The position numbers and the translations under genes are program-made. This document shows positions 47,241 through 58,027 of a stretch of DNA of 64,000 bases, piece after piece (the first letter of the stretch is position 1; the number at the start of each line of letters is the position of its first letter). The notes beneath the pieces are model-generated. The model was not told where the DNA came from. It ran no database searches and worked only from the letters and a program-made list of their open reading frames with translations. Source of the DNA: Sepiola atlantica (Eukaryota; Mollusca; Cephalopoda; Sepiida; Sepiolidae). The stretch is from positions 134,716,527 to 134,780,526 of the forward strand of contig OY744521.1 of NCBI GenBank assembly GCA_963556195.1. The letters are read 5' to 3'.

Positions 47241-47865
47241 CTGAAATGTTTAGAAATTAACAACCGAGATAGCAATAGAAGTCCAAATAATACAGAATTA
47301 AACAAAATTATTATCTTTGTAGTTAATTCGAAATCCCCAAATATTATTATTAAATAAAATCTAATTTCATTTTTCATAAAAAAATATTTCTTCATTAAGT
47401 TTCAATTTGATCACATCTACTGTACCACGTGACAATTTAAAAAATGTAATATTCAAAACGAATTTTACTAAAATAAATAAAATTCCATAAAGCAATTGAT
47501 ATCATCTCTGCACAAAACCTTCTTTGCATGAACCTAATCATATTTAAATGCACTTGCATCAGTAGTTGTGACTGTCTGCATTGTATGTTGCCGCCTCACA
47601 AGAGCAGAGTTAGACTCAAAGGCGGAGTTTAATGTAAAGAAATCCAACTCCCTCAAAAAGGGCAACTCTGGCTTGGGACAAGTGGCAAATACCATAAGAA
47701 GGATGAATTAAACCGGACATTCGTTGTTTTCTGGGGGGGGGGTATATTAAAAGAAATGGCAGTCACGCGATCTACTCTTGCGATCGCCATGTGAGTTACT
47801 CTAACCTGTTGTCTGCTATGACACCAAAGTAGGTCATGGTTTTACTTACTCATTTTTAAGTGGAT
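47241..47865. other. Unassigned DNA
   Basis: A run of nine G at about 47732-47740 and a slightly GC-richer flank precede the endonuclease-like scrap. Nothing else is supported. Confidence 0.4.
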
Positions 47866-47867
47866 CG

Positions 47868-48062
47868 TGGGTTTACATTCGCCAGCCTCGTAACTCTTGC
47901 TTCCCTTATTTTATCCTTTAATCCTCACAATGTTTCTGACAAAGGGGGTGGAATTGCTGTTTTGTGGATCTTAATCTATCCACCTAACACTTATCTTTGG
48001 CCAGTGTTTGACCTCGAAGTAGTAATTTTTAGCTTCATGTCTTGTCCTGACCGATTTCCATG
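47868..48062 (+). mobile_element. Possible LINE endonuclease-domain scrap
   Basis: The frame 47860-48063 contains NPHNVSDKGGGIAVLW, then VFDLEVVIFSFMSCP. The pattern (R/K)GGGIA(V/I)LY, followed about 20-25 residues later by (F)E.(V)..F...P, is typical of the apurinic-type endonuclease of Jockey/CR1-like LINEs, where the E and D/H residues form the active site. Here the fragment is too short to show the catalytic set. It lies on the same strand as all the other LINE pieces and 1 kb from a C-terminal fragment. It could come from the same old insertion only if the order was rearranged, since the endonuclease should precede the C-terminus. Confidence 0.45.
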
Positions 48063-50335
48063 ACAAAATACGCCAGTTGTGATGGAAACAAAGTATACAC
48101 AAAAAGAAAAAATTCATATAATTTTCCATTCTTTCAATCCTATCTTATTCAAAAAGATTTTATAATATTTTAATTTTTCTATTTAAATCTCAAGAATTAA
48201 TAATTATTGTTAACATAATTCCACATATTGCACACATGCACAGGATTATACATATTCAGCTAGAAGCTTGCAGTCATTTATATAAATAAAATTTTTACAA
48301 AATGCATCCACTTAAGAAAACTTCCTTTTTAAAATTTAAATTCTGATATTAATAAAAAAAATGAGAATGACTTTTTCAAGCTTTCTGTTAACATTATTAT
48401 GAAAACGATTTGAAATTTGATAAATGAATCGATATGCGCGTATCAATCTGAATAATTTTTTTCTAATTCAAAAAAAAATAAAATAATAACTTAACGTTGC
48501 TTCATTTTAATTTCACTGCACATTAAATAATTATTTTATCTCGGGTTGCTGGCAGCTGACGGGCATTTTATGAAATCCATTTGCTTCAAATTTCAAGGCT
48601 TTTCTTTCTTTTTTGCGTTCAATGAAAGAGATGACTGTTGAGACGAGGAGTGACCCCTGCCTATAGAGAATTTGAAATAAGATATATTAGTTTACATTAT
48701 CAACTCCGACAACACTTCATAGAATGTAGACATTAAAGACATAAGAAATAAATAAGCACGAACAGATCTATGTATAAGATGCATCTATTCATTTTGCGCG
48801 TTTAAAAATTGAAATTCTATATCAAACTGAGACCAATAATGGTTTAGAATTCCAAGACTCAAGGAATCTAGTCGTTCTGGTGTAAACAAATTGTAATGGT
48901 CAAAAGAATATTCATTATTTTATTTATATAATCGGTGTAAATACCTTGATTGTTAAGTCTTGCAGGAATTATATTGAATGGCCAAGCTGATAAAGAAAGA
49001 AATAAAGTCTCTTAAGCATAGATCATTAAAATAATTCCGTGGTGAGGCCCGACTTTTGGGAACATTTGGAAGTATGAGGTACCAGTACTTCCAGGTCTGC
49101 TCTGAGTACATGTCAGGGTTCAATCCTTTTGTTAAATATAATTTGTATCTAGTACGATACGTAAACTGTCTCGGACACCCTTAGGAAAGGTGTTCGCCTC
49201 CACCCACCCTACCATACCACACCATCACAAAAAAACATATTTTCCAGACTTTTCTACCTTTTCTTTGTGCCTATCCTATTTCCGAACCCTATCAACTCCT
49301 ACTGTCTCCCCAACCATCCCAGATATGACATAAAACTGTATCAAGTAGTGAGGCCATTATTGTGAAGCTTTCGGGAATTTTGAGTCATCCATTAATTATC
49401 ACTATTCAGGCCCACTCTCAACTAGAGTTGTAGTACTTAAGTTCCACCCATGGGTTAAATGGAAAATATCGTTTACAGAGTTTTTGTTTATAAAACGCCT
49501 ACTAAACAAATTACTTTACAAACCATTTGTATACAAACCATGTACAATTTCGGCATAAAATGACCTAATGTTGGTTGACATACAATAGAATCCAACAACC
49601 AACCAAGTTAAAAGTGGAAGTAAACAAAATATACAAAGAAAATGGCAACAATAAAGAATCAGCAACAGAGCTGACACACGCTTAATCAAACCAATACTAG
49701 AACGATAGGAACAAAGATCCCGAAAAATTTCAGAGTAAAACATATTATTATCCAGTATTTGTATAGATCAGATGAGGCGTAAGCATTCCTAGTTATTAAA
49801 GAATTGTTTAAAAATACTGAAGCAGACACAGTAATCTTCTCAAAAGCAGTGGATTTGTATGGAAGTTGAACAACACATCTTTGCAATAGTTTCTAACGCA
49901 CGATTTGCGAATAGCTTTAATTACTCAGTATTTATATCCATGTTCAATGAATTAGTTATATATGAGGAATGCTTACATAAATGCACTATTGTTTTGATCT
50001 CGAATATCAGGCAAACCAAATTGATTAATGAATCAATATAGTTATTGTTTTGTCATTAAATAATTCGAAAATGGTTTCAGAAAGCCAAAACTAATTAACG
50101 ATTTTTTTATGTATTATTGGCGTAGTAAGTAAAAAAAATAGTAATGAATAGAGTATTGACATTAACTCTGTAATGTGTACTGTTGTTTAAAAACAATAAA
50201 TAGAAAAGTTGTCATGAATTATAAATTTTGATTTGACCAATTATGTTTTTGTGAGAGTCGGAAACATTGAAGAATACGTTTCGACTCCATTATTAGTCCT
50301 TCGGTAGTCAGCTCAACTTGAAGGCGCGTGGTTCA
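48063..50335. other. 2.3 kb of unassigned DNA
   Basis: The sequence is AT-rich except for about 49040-49330, which holds C-rich words. Two minus-strand frames (49516-49743, 49686-49886) are hydrophobic and cysteine-rich but share no motif with a known family. No gene is called. Confidence 0.4.
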
Positions 50336-50339
50336 AGAA

Positions 50340-50733
50340 CAAGTTAGATCATATTTCTGAATGTTTTAGATGAGGATAGATAATTTGTATAATTTTTGTG
50401 ATATCATCACAACGTTTCGCCCGCTGTAACTTCCGACTTCTCTTCGAACTCTGGAATCTGGACGGAATATCGAACGAGACCCGTTATGTAATCCATGGGG
50501 GTAGCATGCTCTTTGTTCCGTCAGCCATGACTGGGACAAGTCTTCAGTAATTCGTAATTCTTCGTATCTCCCGCACCAAGGAGTGGACCGTCAACCTTCA
50601 AATGACTATTACTTAGAACTAAATTTAACTGCGCCACTGATAGTATGATTTTTCGGAACCTTAAACTTATTCTTGCTCTTTCTATGTGTAGTCTGATTAC
50701 TTATCACTATATATCAGTTCTTTTATTACTACA

Positions 50734-50779
<46 letters not shown>

Positions 50780-50950
50780 TTACCTCATCAAATATTCATA
50801 ATTAATGGTTCCCATATTCTATTAAATTATATACTAGGTCTGCTTAAGATACACCTGAAGAAGACTTGAGATTACAGCAGCCGAAACGTTGTGATGATAA
50901 CACTCAATGTTAGAAATGTAGTCCGAATAACAAAACCAAGTTAGATTAGT
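50340..50950. repeat. Repeat family A, interrupted inverted pair (copy A3)
   Basis: The left part (about 50368-50560) has ATCATCACAACGTTTCGCCC, GAACTCTGGAATCTGGACGG and TTTGTTCCGTCAGCCATGAC, matching the arm at 7.74 kb. The right part (about 50838-50945) has CACCTGAAGAAGACTTGAG and GCAGCCGAAACGTTGTGATG, the reverse complement of the beginning of the left part. About 280 bp lie between, including (TA)n at 50736-50776. The right part holds CTGAAGA (50855-50861) and GAAAC (50883-50887). Confidence 0.8.
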
Positions 50951-50964
50951 TACGTAGAATTTGT

Positions 50965-51040
50965 ACTAAAATTTATGCATGAAGGAATTAAATAACCTCA
51001 AGTTGGTTGATATGCCATAAGTCGAACACAGAAAATATAC
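50965..51040 (+). repeat. Short copy of the 127-bp repeat
   Basis: AATTAAATAACCTCAAGTTG and GTTGATATGCCATAA match AAATAACCCGAAAAGAGTTG and ATATGCCGTAA in the tandem pair at 58.05 kb. Confidence 0.65.
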
Positions 51041-51189
51041 ACAATGAATGTTAGCAGGTCTCCTTTTGTTTTGTCTTAATTCTCACTGATCGAATGGTGT
51101 ATGCAAACTGTATAAAAATTATCCAAATGTTTATTTCATAGGAAATGTTAGATCGTCTTACCACAATAGCAAAGAAGAGTCCTTTCTTC

Positions 51190-51460
51190 CTGCGTGCGGC
51201 TAACATCAAACACAATTTCCACAAACAGTTTATTTTCTAACACATTGGCACGGAACTACTTCCCTGCAGACTACAGCATGGTCTTCTTGGAACCAAATGT
51301 AAACAAATACTTATCGTTAACCGTCATCATAAATAATCCAATTTTCTTCATTCCATTAATTATTTTCAGTCCTCTCATAATTTATTCAGCATTCATCCCT
51401 TTAATCTTTATGCTCGATGTGCTTTTAGACTTAATCAGCGGCGACTCGTTATAAAAGTAA
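51190..51460 (+). mobile_element. LINE C-terminal scrap (Jockey/CR1 type)
   Basis: The frame 51194-51454 begins with NTISTNSLFSNTLARNYFPA, DYSMVFLEPNVNKYLS, which corresponds to the family's final FWNSLPxxxFPxxYN...FKxNVNKYL segment. The following hydrophobic residues are probably translated 3' untranslated sequence. It is short, but the spacing of FPADY and NVNKYL equals that in the 12.9- and 38.0-kb copies. Confidence 0.7.
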
Positions 51461-52278
51461 CAAAATGACCCTATTAAAGGGTGCATACATTTGCTAGTAT
51501 AGAATGATGAACCAATAATTACTGGCTCCTCTCCTCGCATAGTTTTGTTCCTGTGTTATAAAATGATATTTTTTAGATTGTCATGGATTGAAGAGTCAAG
51601 GTCTAGTTCATAATAACTTGTTTGGGATCTACAAAATGTTGGCCTACATTGAGTTGCATTTTGGTTAGAACGTTTGTCGACTCTACTCTAGTGTGGTTAC
51701 TTCGTACCAAACAGGAAAGCGAGGGGGAAACATTGGCAGGAAATTGTGTAACACTAATAGATTTATTGGGATGCCTACGAGGTCTTCAATGATGCCGAGA
51801 GGAAAATGACTTTCAATTTCAACTCTGCGGCTTTAAACTGGAAAAGGTCAGTGGAAATAGGTAGAAAGTGAAGCACCAAAGGAGGAAGGGGAGGAGACGG
51901 AATGAGGGTTATCTAAGTATGAAGAGCTGATGCAGAAAATAAAGTTGGGAGGTGGACGGCTTAAAATGGTAAGATGGGGTGGGGCACAAAGCATGAATAT
52001 TGTTTATCTTAGAAAAACAACTAAATTGGTACGTCTAGATATATATAATATATTATCATTTCATGTATATACACATATAATTTTTGTGTAGATTTTCCAT
52101 TTTTTTTTCAACAGTACTTGATACGTGATTAGAGCTTAGTAGTACGAAAATATGTTCATATATTTATGCAAAGTAAACTACACACAGGTGTCCATGTTTA
52201 AGCCTGACAATTCTCTGCAGATATTAAACATGGGGGCGTCTGTGTAGCTTACTTGCTGTAAATATATTCCATACTAAA
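51461..52278. other. Unassigned DNA
   Basis: A purine-rich stretch at 51860-51990 (many GGA and GAG words) is the only visible peculiarity. Confidence 0.4.
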
Positions 52279-52829
52279 TACGAAGTCTGTCTAAAACGTA
52301 TCCGACCTTAGGCCAGAAAAAATTAAAATATGTGAAGAGGTTGGGACCCTAATCCTTTTAAAGTAACTCCTTTGTGCTTGCACACACAGAGCCCACCGAT
52401 ACATCAACTACCGGAAATAGTTATGGAATCCTTCTTTTTGAATGGGGTTCCTCTCTGCCGTCGCGTTCCGCATTATCTCATTTTTGCACCCTCTCAACAA
52501 CAGTTGCACTCCGAGCAGTTTGCGGCCTGCCAGAACGCTGGTCACTCTCCGCTGATGGGCGGCCATATTTGAATCGGTTCACCCACTCTTTAATTCGTGT
52601 TACACCCATCGTATCTTCCCCAAACACTTTCTTAGTCAAACGTGACGGTGGACATGAACACCATTCTAAAAGAAGACTTCCAGAGGTGTTTCCGGCAGTG
52701 GATGGATCAGTGGGCTTAGTGTGTGCAGCACAAAGAGCCTACTTTGAAAGTCTTAAGGTCCCAACCCGGTCACGTATTTGAAATATTTGTTCTGGCCTAA
52801 GGTCGGATACCTTTTAGATAGGCCTCGTA
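52279..52829 (-). mobile_element. Fold-back derivative of a mariner-type transposon, 547 bp
   Basis: TA target-site duplications (52279-52280, 52828-52829) flank 52281-52827. Both ends open with CGA(A/G)GTCTGTC/CGAGGCCTATC then TAAAA(C/G)GTATCCGACC. The inverted similarity continues inward for about 175 bp: CCTTAGGCCAGAA, GGTTGGGACC, CTTTGTGC and CCACTG/CCACCG words. The arms encode the transposase C-terminus: on + the right arm reads LKEDFQRCFRQWMDQWA then CVCAAQRAYFES; on - the left arm reads QKEGFHNYFR, then ALCVQAQRSYFK. The centre (52479-52632, minus) reads FGEDTMGVTRIKEWVNRFKY then GRPSAESDQRSGRPQT, the helix-turn-helix and linker of mariner-type transposases. The whole catalytic DDE domain is missing, so it could only be moved by an enzyme supplied elsewhere. 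The duplicated, inverted C-terminal end is unusual. Confidence 0.9.
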
Positions 52830-52833
52830 TATG

Positions 52834-52837
<4 letters not shown>

Positions 52838-52888
<51 letters not shown>
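52838..52888. repeat. (TA)n microsatellite
   Basis: About 25 TA dinucleotides, starting 9 bp beyond the mariner derivative. Confidence 0.95.
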
Positions 52889-52891
<3 letters not shown>

Positions 52892-53108
52892 AAAAATAAA
52901 CAATACCGTAAAATTGTACGAATTTTTTGAAAAATGAATGGTCATCGGAATTTAGCATTCTATTGCTTATTTATATATGTCTTGGTATAAAAATATCAAT
53001 CGAGCTTTATACTGGTAAGATTATATATTAATAATAAATATATTTAGTCCTACACTATCGAGCTATTGTAAAATTGTGTATTATAAAAATGTATATATTT
53101 TTTTAATT

Positions 53109-53143
<35 letters not shown>

Positions 53144-53880
53144 TACACACAGTTGCAGACTTAACAGGGTGGTCACTTATCCTAGAGCAAGTGGGTCCAT
53201 CATACAAAAGCAATAAATAAGCGAAGACAACCATTTTAGTAAAAAGAAAGTAAGAGAACAGGTCACAAATAAGAAGTGCATGAAGCGGGACTCCGATATA
53301 TTATTTAGTAAAGTTATGTGTACACTATCACTTACTCCAGTCCAATGTGAGGACATATTTAAAGCAAGATATAATGAAGATACAACGAAATTTGTTATCT
53401 GTGGAGAATTAGGAATCGCACATGTTTCTATCCATTTGAGTTAAATTGATAAATGCTAAAGCAATTATTATCAGATTTGTGTATTTGTCCCGTGAAGGAT
53501 TGTTCTAACTGTATATATATATATATTTACATATTCGTTATGAAAATTACATACCATTTTTATTTTATGGCAACCAATATGTTCAAACGTAGTTTGCCAC
53601 TGTGTATATGTGTAAGTTCCATCTTAACCAGCTGTTGAACACTGTTCATGAGTCTTCTAGATATGTTTGCTTGCATAGACATGAATAGACCTTAATTCTC
53701 TCATTTTCACCGTGGTGGTTGTTGTCCGCTTCGTTCTATGCGTTATAACACAAGTTAAAATGTTGACTGGGGTCTAGAATTTCGAATCGTGTGTCAAGCA
53801 ATCACCTTCCACACTGATGATTCCCGGAAAAGGATGCAACACATGTGTATGTGAATAAGAATTTAAAATCATTTTTTATA
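52889..53880. other. AT-rich DNA with microsatellites
   Basis: (TA)n lies at 53111-53142 and a short (TA)n at 53512-53526. No gene was seen. Confidence 0.45.
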
Positions 53881-53885
53881 ATAGT

Positions 53886-54055
53886 GTATATATATATATA
53901 GATATATATATACATATTATCCACGGACACGTGTTTCGCTATTTAAAAGCTTATCAGTGTGGCTGGTGCTAGCGAGATTCGAAACCGGGGTAACAGTTGC
54001 TGAAGTCTCCCGACCTTACTACTGAAACTCACTAGTGAAATGGAGAGATGGATCG
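53886..54055 (-). mobile_element. tRNA-derived SINE, copy S3, with hammerhead-like end
   Basis: Read on minus: CACTAGTGAGTTTCAGTAGT, AAGGTCGGGAGA (box A region), CCGGTTTCGAATCTCGC (box B, near 53980), then AGCCACACTGATAA (to 53951), a GCT-loop-AGC stem, GAAA (53937-53934), CACGTGTCCGTGG and (TA)n. The box B and the following family words match S1 and S2. The end resembles a hammerhead core: CTGATAA (one base off CTGANGA), stem II, GAAA, a self-complementary ACACGTGT and a GTC that would be the cleavage triplet. Confidence 0.72.
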
Positions 54056-54454
54056 CATATAATTTTTATCGTTTTTGTTGTTTTTGCGGTATTGACAAGT
54101 GAACATATTCAAATATCGTTTTACGGAGGAAGATTATCTGTTTTATTTTTCTATAGAAATCGCTCAAGACGAGTCATTTGACGCACTGAGCTAAAATATA
54201 CGACTTCAAGGTAAAAAAAAAACTAGCCAACGATGAGTGTTAGATGGATAGATTCCGCCCCAGGAAACAGCAAGTCTTCCTCCTTTGTCAGAAACATCGC
54301 TCATGGAGTGTGGGGACTAAAGGACCAAATAAGGGAAGCAAGGGTTACATGGCTGCCTAAAGTAAACCCAAGGTGTATGCTAAGGGGGGAAATGTTGCTC
54401 TCTTTCCACAGTGTAAACACTCCATATAGCGAGCATCTATAGTTGTCAAATATA
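54056..54454. other. Unassigned DNA with one open frame
   Basis: The + frame 54233-54442 (69 codons) starts MSVRWIDSAPGNSKSSSFVR and contains NIAHGVWGLKDQIREARVTW. It is a little GC-richer than its surroundings and of mixed composition, but I recognise no domain and see no clear splice sites. It is left as a possible exon or transposon scrap. Confidence 0.3.
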
Positions 54455-54510
54455 GTTATCCATGGACACGTGTTTCACGGTTCATCGGCGTTTCACAAAT
54501 GAGGGTGATA
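54455..54510 (-). repeat. SINE tail only, copy S5
   Basis: On minus it reads CGATGAACCGTGAAACACGT, GTCCATGGATAAC. The GAAACACGTGTCC and TGGATAA words are identical to those in S3, 535 bp away in the same orientation. No tRNA-like head is visible. Confidence 0.65.
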
Positions 54511-55098
54511 GTGCTCAATATCGACGAAAGCATACGTAGATATGTTTGAATAGTGTAGGCATAGAAAAAACAGCACATGATGTCTTTCATTTGCCTTCAT
54601 CAGACCACTGTGTCTATCTGAAAAGACAAACACATAGTGCCAAATGGACGAACGCAAGGTGAGAAATTGCCAATCACCATGTACTGTTGATTACATGGAT
54701 ATATGCTTCTGACTTTTAGAATGTGTAAAATGTCCAAATACTTATCCACTTCAATTCCACGAATTATACTTGCTTTCTCCTCGTGTAAAAAAAAAAAATC
54801 TGAAATTCTTGTATGAGCAATGATCTCCATAGAGTTTATGTTCGTTCCTGTTCTTTTTACAACACAGGGAATTATACATTATTCAGTCGTCCTCATTTGG
54901 AATTCTCAGAACTGTCATCCTTGAACTATTCTCAGCCATTCTTGTTTTACTTTAGTTTAACTTGTAGCATTACCTACCCTTCTCTATACATTTATTCACA
55001 CACTCACCAGAGGGCGTTTTCAGACCCGAATTATCTCCCCAAGAATTAGCAAAAAGATACAATACAATGCCAAATGTATGTTTATTTTTCAAATTTTG

Positions 55099-55134
<36 letters not shown>

Positions 55135-55620
55135 TTGATTCAATTCCAAAAACATAATTCATATCAGTTCCTTCAATTCTTTATTTCCGTAGTTAAGATT
55201 TATCATTTACATTTTATTTTTACATGCAAAAACCATCGATGTTTCAATACTAATCTATTTGTAGACCTACACATGGCTTATGCGGTGGATGGTGCTCCTG
55301 CTTCAAGTGAGTTTAAGTCTAGTAACAGCACTAAGCTGAATATTCCACCAGACTAGATGAATTCTTGTCCTGAAATCATGTAAGACCAAGATACAACAAG
55401 AAAGATATGATATAACATAGTCAACTGGTAAATTATGGGAGATAAATTGATTTTCTTGACTTATTTACTTATTCAACGTTTGACAGGTAAAGGAGAACTT
55501 TAATGGAACACTCGAATATCTATGTATCTCATAGTTAGATCATGTTAGCCCCAGGAAGGGGCCTCTTGAGTTCTGATAACCTACACGGAAGTAGAATAAA
55601 AGAAAAATAAATAAATATGT
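54511..55620. other. Unassigned DNA with an (AC)n tract
   Basis: (AC)n lies at about 55101-55134. A 3' splice-site-like TATTTGTAG ends at 55263 and is followed by an open frame to 55356 with an internal donor-like CAAGTGAGT at about 55306. This is too little to call an exon. Confidence 0.4.
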
Positions 55621-55621
55621 G

Positions 55622-55715
55622 TGTGCATAGTCTGTTTCGTTGTATCACAGCACATCAGAGTGAGTAGATGAGCAAGTGCCTCCAGCCGGGATCAAAATTC
55701 GACTATCTAATTGAC
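55622..55715 (-). mobile_element. tRNA-derived SINE, copy S4 (tail part)
   Basis: On minus it reads GATCCCGGCTGGAGGCACTT, GCTCATCTACTCACTCTGATGT, a TGT-GAT-ACA stem and CGAAACAGACTATG. The order matches the S family end (CTGATGT at 55658-55652, GAAAC at 55638-55634). The box B has degenerated to ATTTTGATCC. There is an ATTGACAATTGACAGGAGCG / CAATTGTCAATT palindromic stretch just beyond (55710-55743). Confidence 0.6.
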
Positions 55716-56355
55716 AATTGACAGGAGCGTCAATTGTCAATTACCTGCTGTGAATAAACGAAATCTCAATGTTTATGAACACTGTCAATTACCGTAGTGC
55801 TCCGTTTTAATTTATTTTTTAATGTCTTAAAAAAAACACTTTCGACATTTTGTCTCATTTTCTGGCAACAAATTTTATAAAAAATATCAAATACAAAATA
55901 TTTTAGGGATGAATTAATTCGCCTGCAAAATCTCCTGCAAAATCTCCTGCAAAATGCTTTCTTTCTGCGTGATACATTTTATATGAAAATACACTCGACG
56001 ATTCTCTATAACAGTAGATTGTTTTCCCTATTTTGGGTAATAAATCCTTAAAGCTATGCATCCCATTTACGAAAGAACTATTTATTACTTATATTATTCA
56101 AAATAAAAATGTTAGATAACACCGGTCATTCTATATATGTATCATGCACTTAAATTTTATTGATGATTTCAACTCTAGGACACTTAACATTTTGATCACA
56201 CACATCTTCTGTTCTATAATTCTATATGCTATGTTAGAGATGTATTTAACTGTAAATCGAACAGCCAGTACACATATCAGATACAGCTTTTTCTATCGAT
56301 ATACACACTGTGCGATAAATGTAATTCAAACATTACTGTTATAAATACATATTAA
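55716..56355. other. Unassigned AT-rich DNA
   Basis: CTGCAAAATCTC is repeated three times in tandem with small changes at 55922-55958. Nothing else is supported. Confidence 0.45.
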
Positions 56356-56360
56356 GCATG

Positions 56361-56427
<67 letters not shown>
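56361..56427. repeat. (TA)n microsatellite, the longest in the window
   Basis: About 33 perfect TA dinucleotides. Confidence 0.97.
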
Positions 56428-56428
<1 letters not shown>

Positions 56429-56521
56429 CACTAGTTTATTACTGAATACACCTTGCATTGAACAATTGAAATTTGAAATAAATTTGGACAATCGTCGCAT
56501 ATTTATCACTCTTTTTTCTTC

Positions 56522-56523
56522 TG

Positions 56524-56572
<49 letters not shown>
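56522..56572. repeat. (CT)n-(TA)n compound microsatellite
   Basis: Six CT dinucleotides pass into about 18 TA dinucleotides. The open frames on both strands across 56339-56681 are repeat translations. Confidence 0.95.
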
Positions 56573-56574
<2 letters not shown>

Positions 56575-57414
56575 AATTAAAAGTTGTGCGTGACAGATCG
56601 ACGAGAATGCTATTTACCAAGTTGGGTATTGCAGAATGGCTGACAAAGCGTCTCATAGAGTTGCAAGAATGCTTTTTATAACGTCTTTGTTTTCCTCCTG
56701 CAAAACGTGAATATTTGATTTGGAGTGGATGGGAGGGGGGATTACAATTTGGTTTTTAGAATTTTAATCTGCTTTAAATAATTTGGAATGTTCCTGACAG
56801 CCGGGAATTTTAAAAGAATTTTTATCTTTATTTTTACAGAAAAAAAACTTTTTGCGAATTATATTTTTTTTAGAAATATAATTTAATTTTAACTTTTTTT
56901 TTTATTTCGTGGACGAATTGAATTTTGCGCATTGTAAAAAAAAAACGCCGAATGCTAATTATGTATTCTTTTCAAAAGTGACATTAAAAATGTGCGGAAG
57001 GTTTAACACCTTTCAAAATCGTCCGAGAATAAAAGGTAGGAAATTGGTGAGTTTTCTTGAATAAACAATTCTGAAGGATGCATTCTCGTGAGAAGAAAGT
57101 AGATCGGTTTCAACGCATACATACACACTGTATTGTTCAATCTCTCTCTCTATCTCTCTCATATGCACACACGCACACACGGTGTTATGGAAGTCATATC
57201 TCATTTATAAGGTGTTACTGAACAGATGGTACTGCAGTAAAATAACCCCATGAGATAAAAATGGAATAGCCCATTCCAATTTAATGGAAGTGAAAACGAG
57301 ATACTAAATATCAAAGAAAAAGCAGTTCCTTAATAGTCTTATATAATTAAACTTGCAATGTAATAAATACAGGAACAAATTCATATATGTGTTATCATTT
57401 AAAACAATAGCGCT

Positions 57415-57415
<1 letters not shown>
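56573..57415. other. Unassigned AT-rich DNA
   Basis: A (CT)n-like stretch lies at 57142-57160 and short (AC)n around 57166-57180. No gene was seen. Confidence 0.4.

Positions 57416-57416
<1 letters not shown>

Positions 57417-57448
<32 letters not shown>
57417..57448. repeat. (TA)n microsatellite
   Basis: About 15 TA dinucleotides immediately before the RTE-like fragment. Confidence 0.95.
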
Positions 57449-57725
57449 GACATCCAAAGTCGCTATGGAATCGCAATAGTCGAAGGCAAGATGAGTGAAT
57501 GGTCGCTCAGATTGTTTTGGGCATGTACTGAGGACCGACGAGACTTGCTTTTATATTAAAAGTCACCGGGAAACGACCAAGAAGAAGGTCAATTATGAGA
57601 TGTGAAGACGCCCTGCACAGTATCTCAATTAACCCGGCCTTCACCTGAACCAAGCTTATTATAGTGGCAAGTGAAGACAAAAAAATCAACCTTCGTAGAC
57701 TTGCGATTGCTCGTGATTAACGTAA
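57449..57725 (+). mobile_element. RTE-like LINE, C-terminal scrap
   Basis: On + the frame reads VEGKMSEWSLRLFWACTEDR, RDLLLY, corresponding to the family's ....LRWFGHV.R... segment. After a one-base shift and a stop, VTGKRPRRRSIMRCEDALHS, ISINPAFT, corresponds to the .G.R.RGRP..RW.D.L segment that closes many RTE-like proteins, and LRRLAIARD follows near 57695-57720. The shift near 57555 and stops make it non-coding today. It matches the same class as the 17.31-kb fragment but covers a more C-terminal part. Confidence 0.72.
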
Positions 57726-58025
57726 AAGAAACAAATATACATATATTTATTTAAAAAATATAAAGACAATTATTTTATATTAGAGCCTATCGTGATAGCG
57801 ATAGTATGTAACGTTACTGTTGTTTCATTATTCCAATATCTCCCTGGTGATACCAGATCAGGCTGCCCTGTGGCTCCCTGAGACGAAATTCACCTACATT
57901 GACGTTTTTTGTTTTTCTTCTTTTTTTTTTTTTGTAAAACTTAATTATGTTCTACAAAACCAAAAACAAAACCAACAGCCCCTCTCCCTTTCTCCCTCCC
58001 CTTTTTTATTTTTATTTTTAGAACT
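57726..58025. other. Unassigned DNA
   Basis: T- and C-rich runs at 57905-57932 and 57985-58012. No gene is supported. Confidence 0.4.
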
Positions 58026-58027
58026 TG

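Noticed and set aside
49516..49886. Possible membrane protein on minus
   Set aside because: Hydrophobic residues follow from T-rich codons; two short overlapping frames with no family motif and no splice evidence.
52374..52781. 135-codon + frame as a novel protein
   Set aside because: It runs across the fold-back mariner element; its meaningful pieces are the transposase C-terminus on + at the right end and the helix-turn-helix on minus in the middle.
54233..54442. 69-codon frame as a gene
   Set aside because: Mixed composition is mildly coding-like, but there is no motif, no splice context and no second exon, so it is described only as unassigned.
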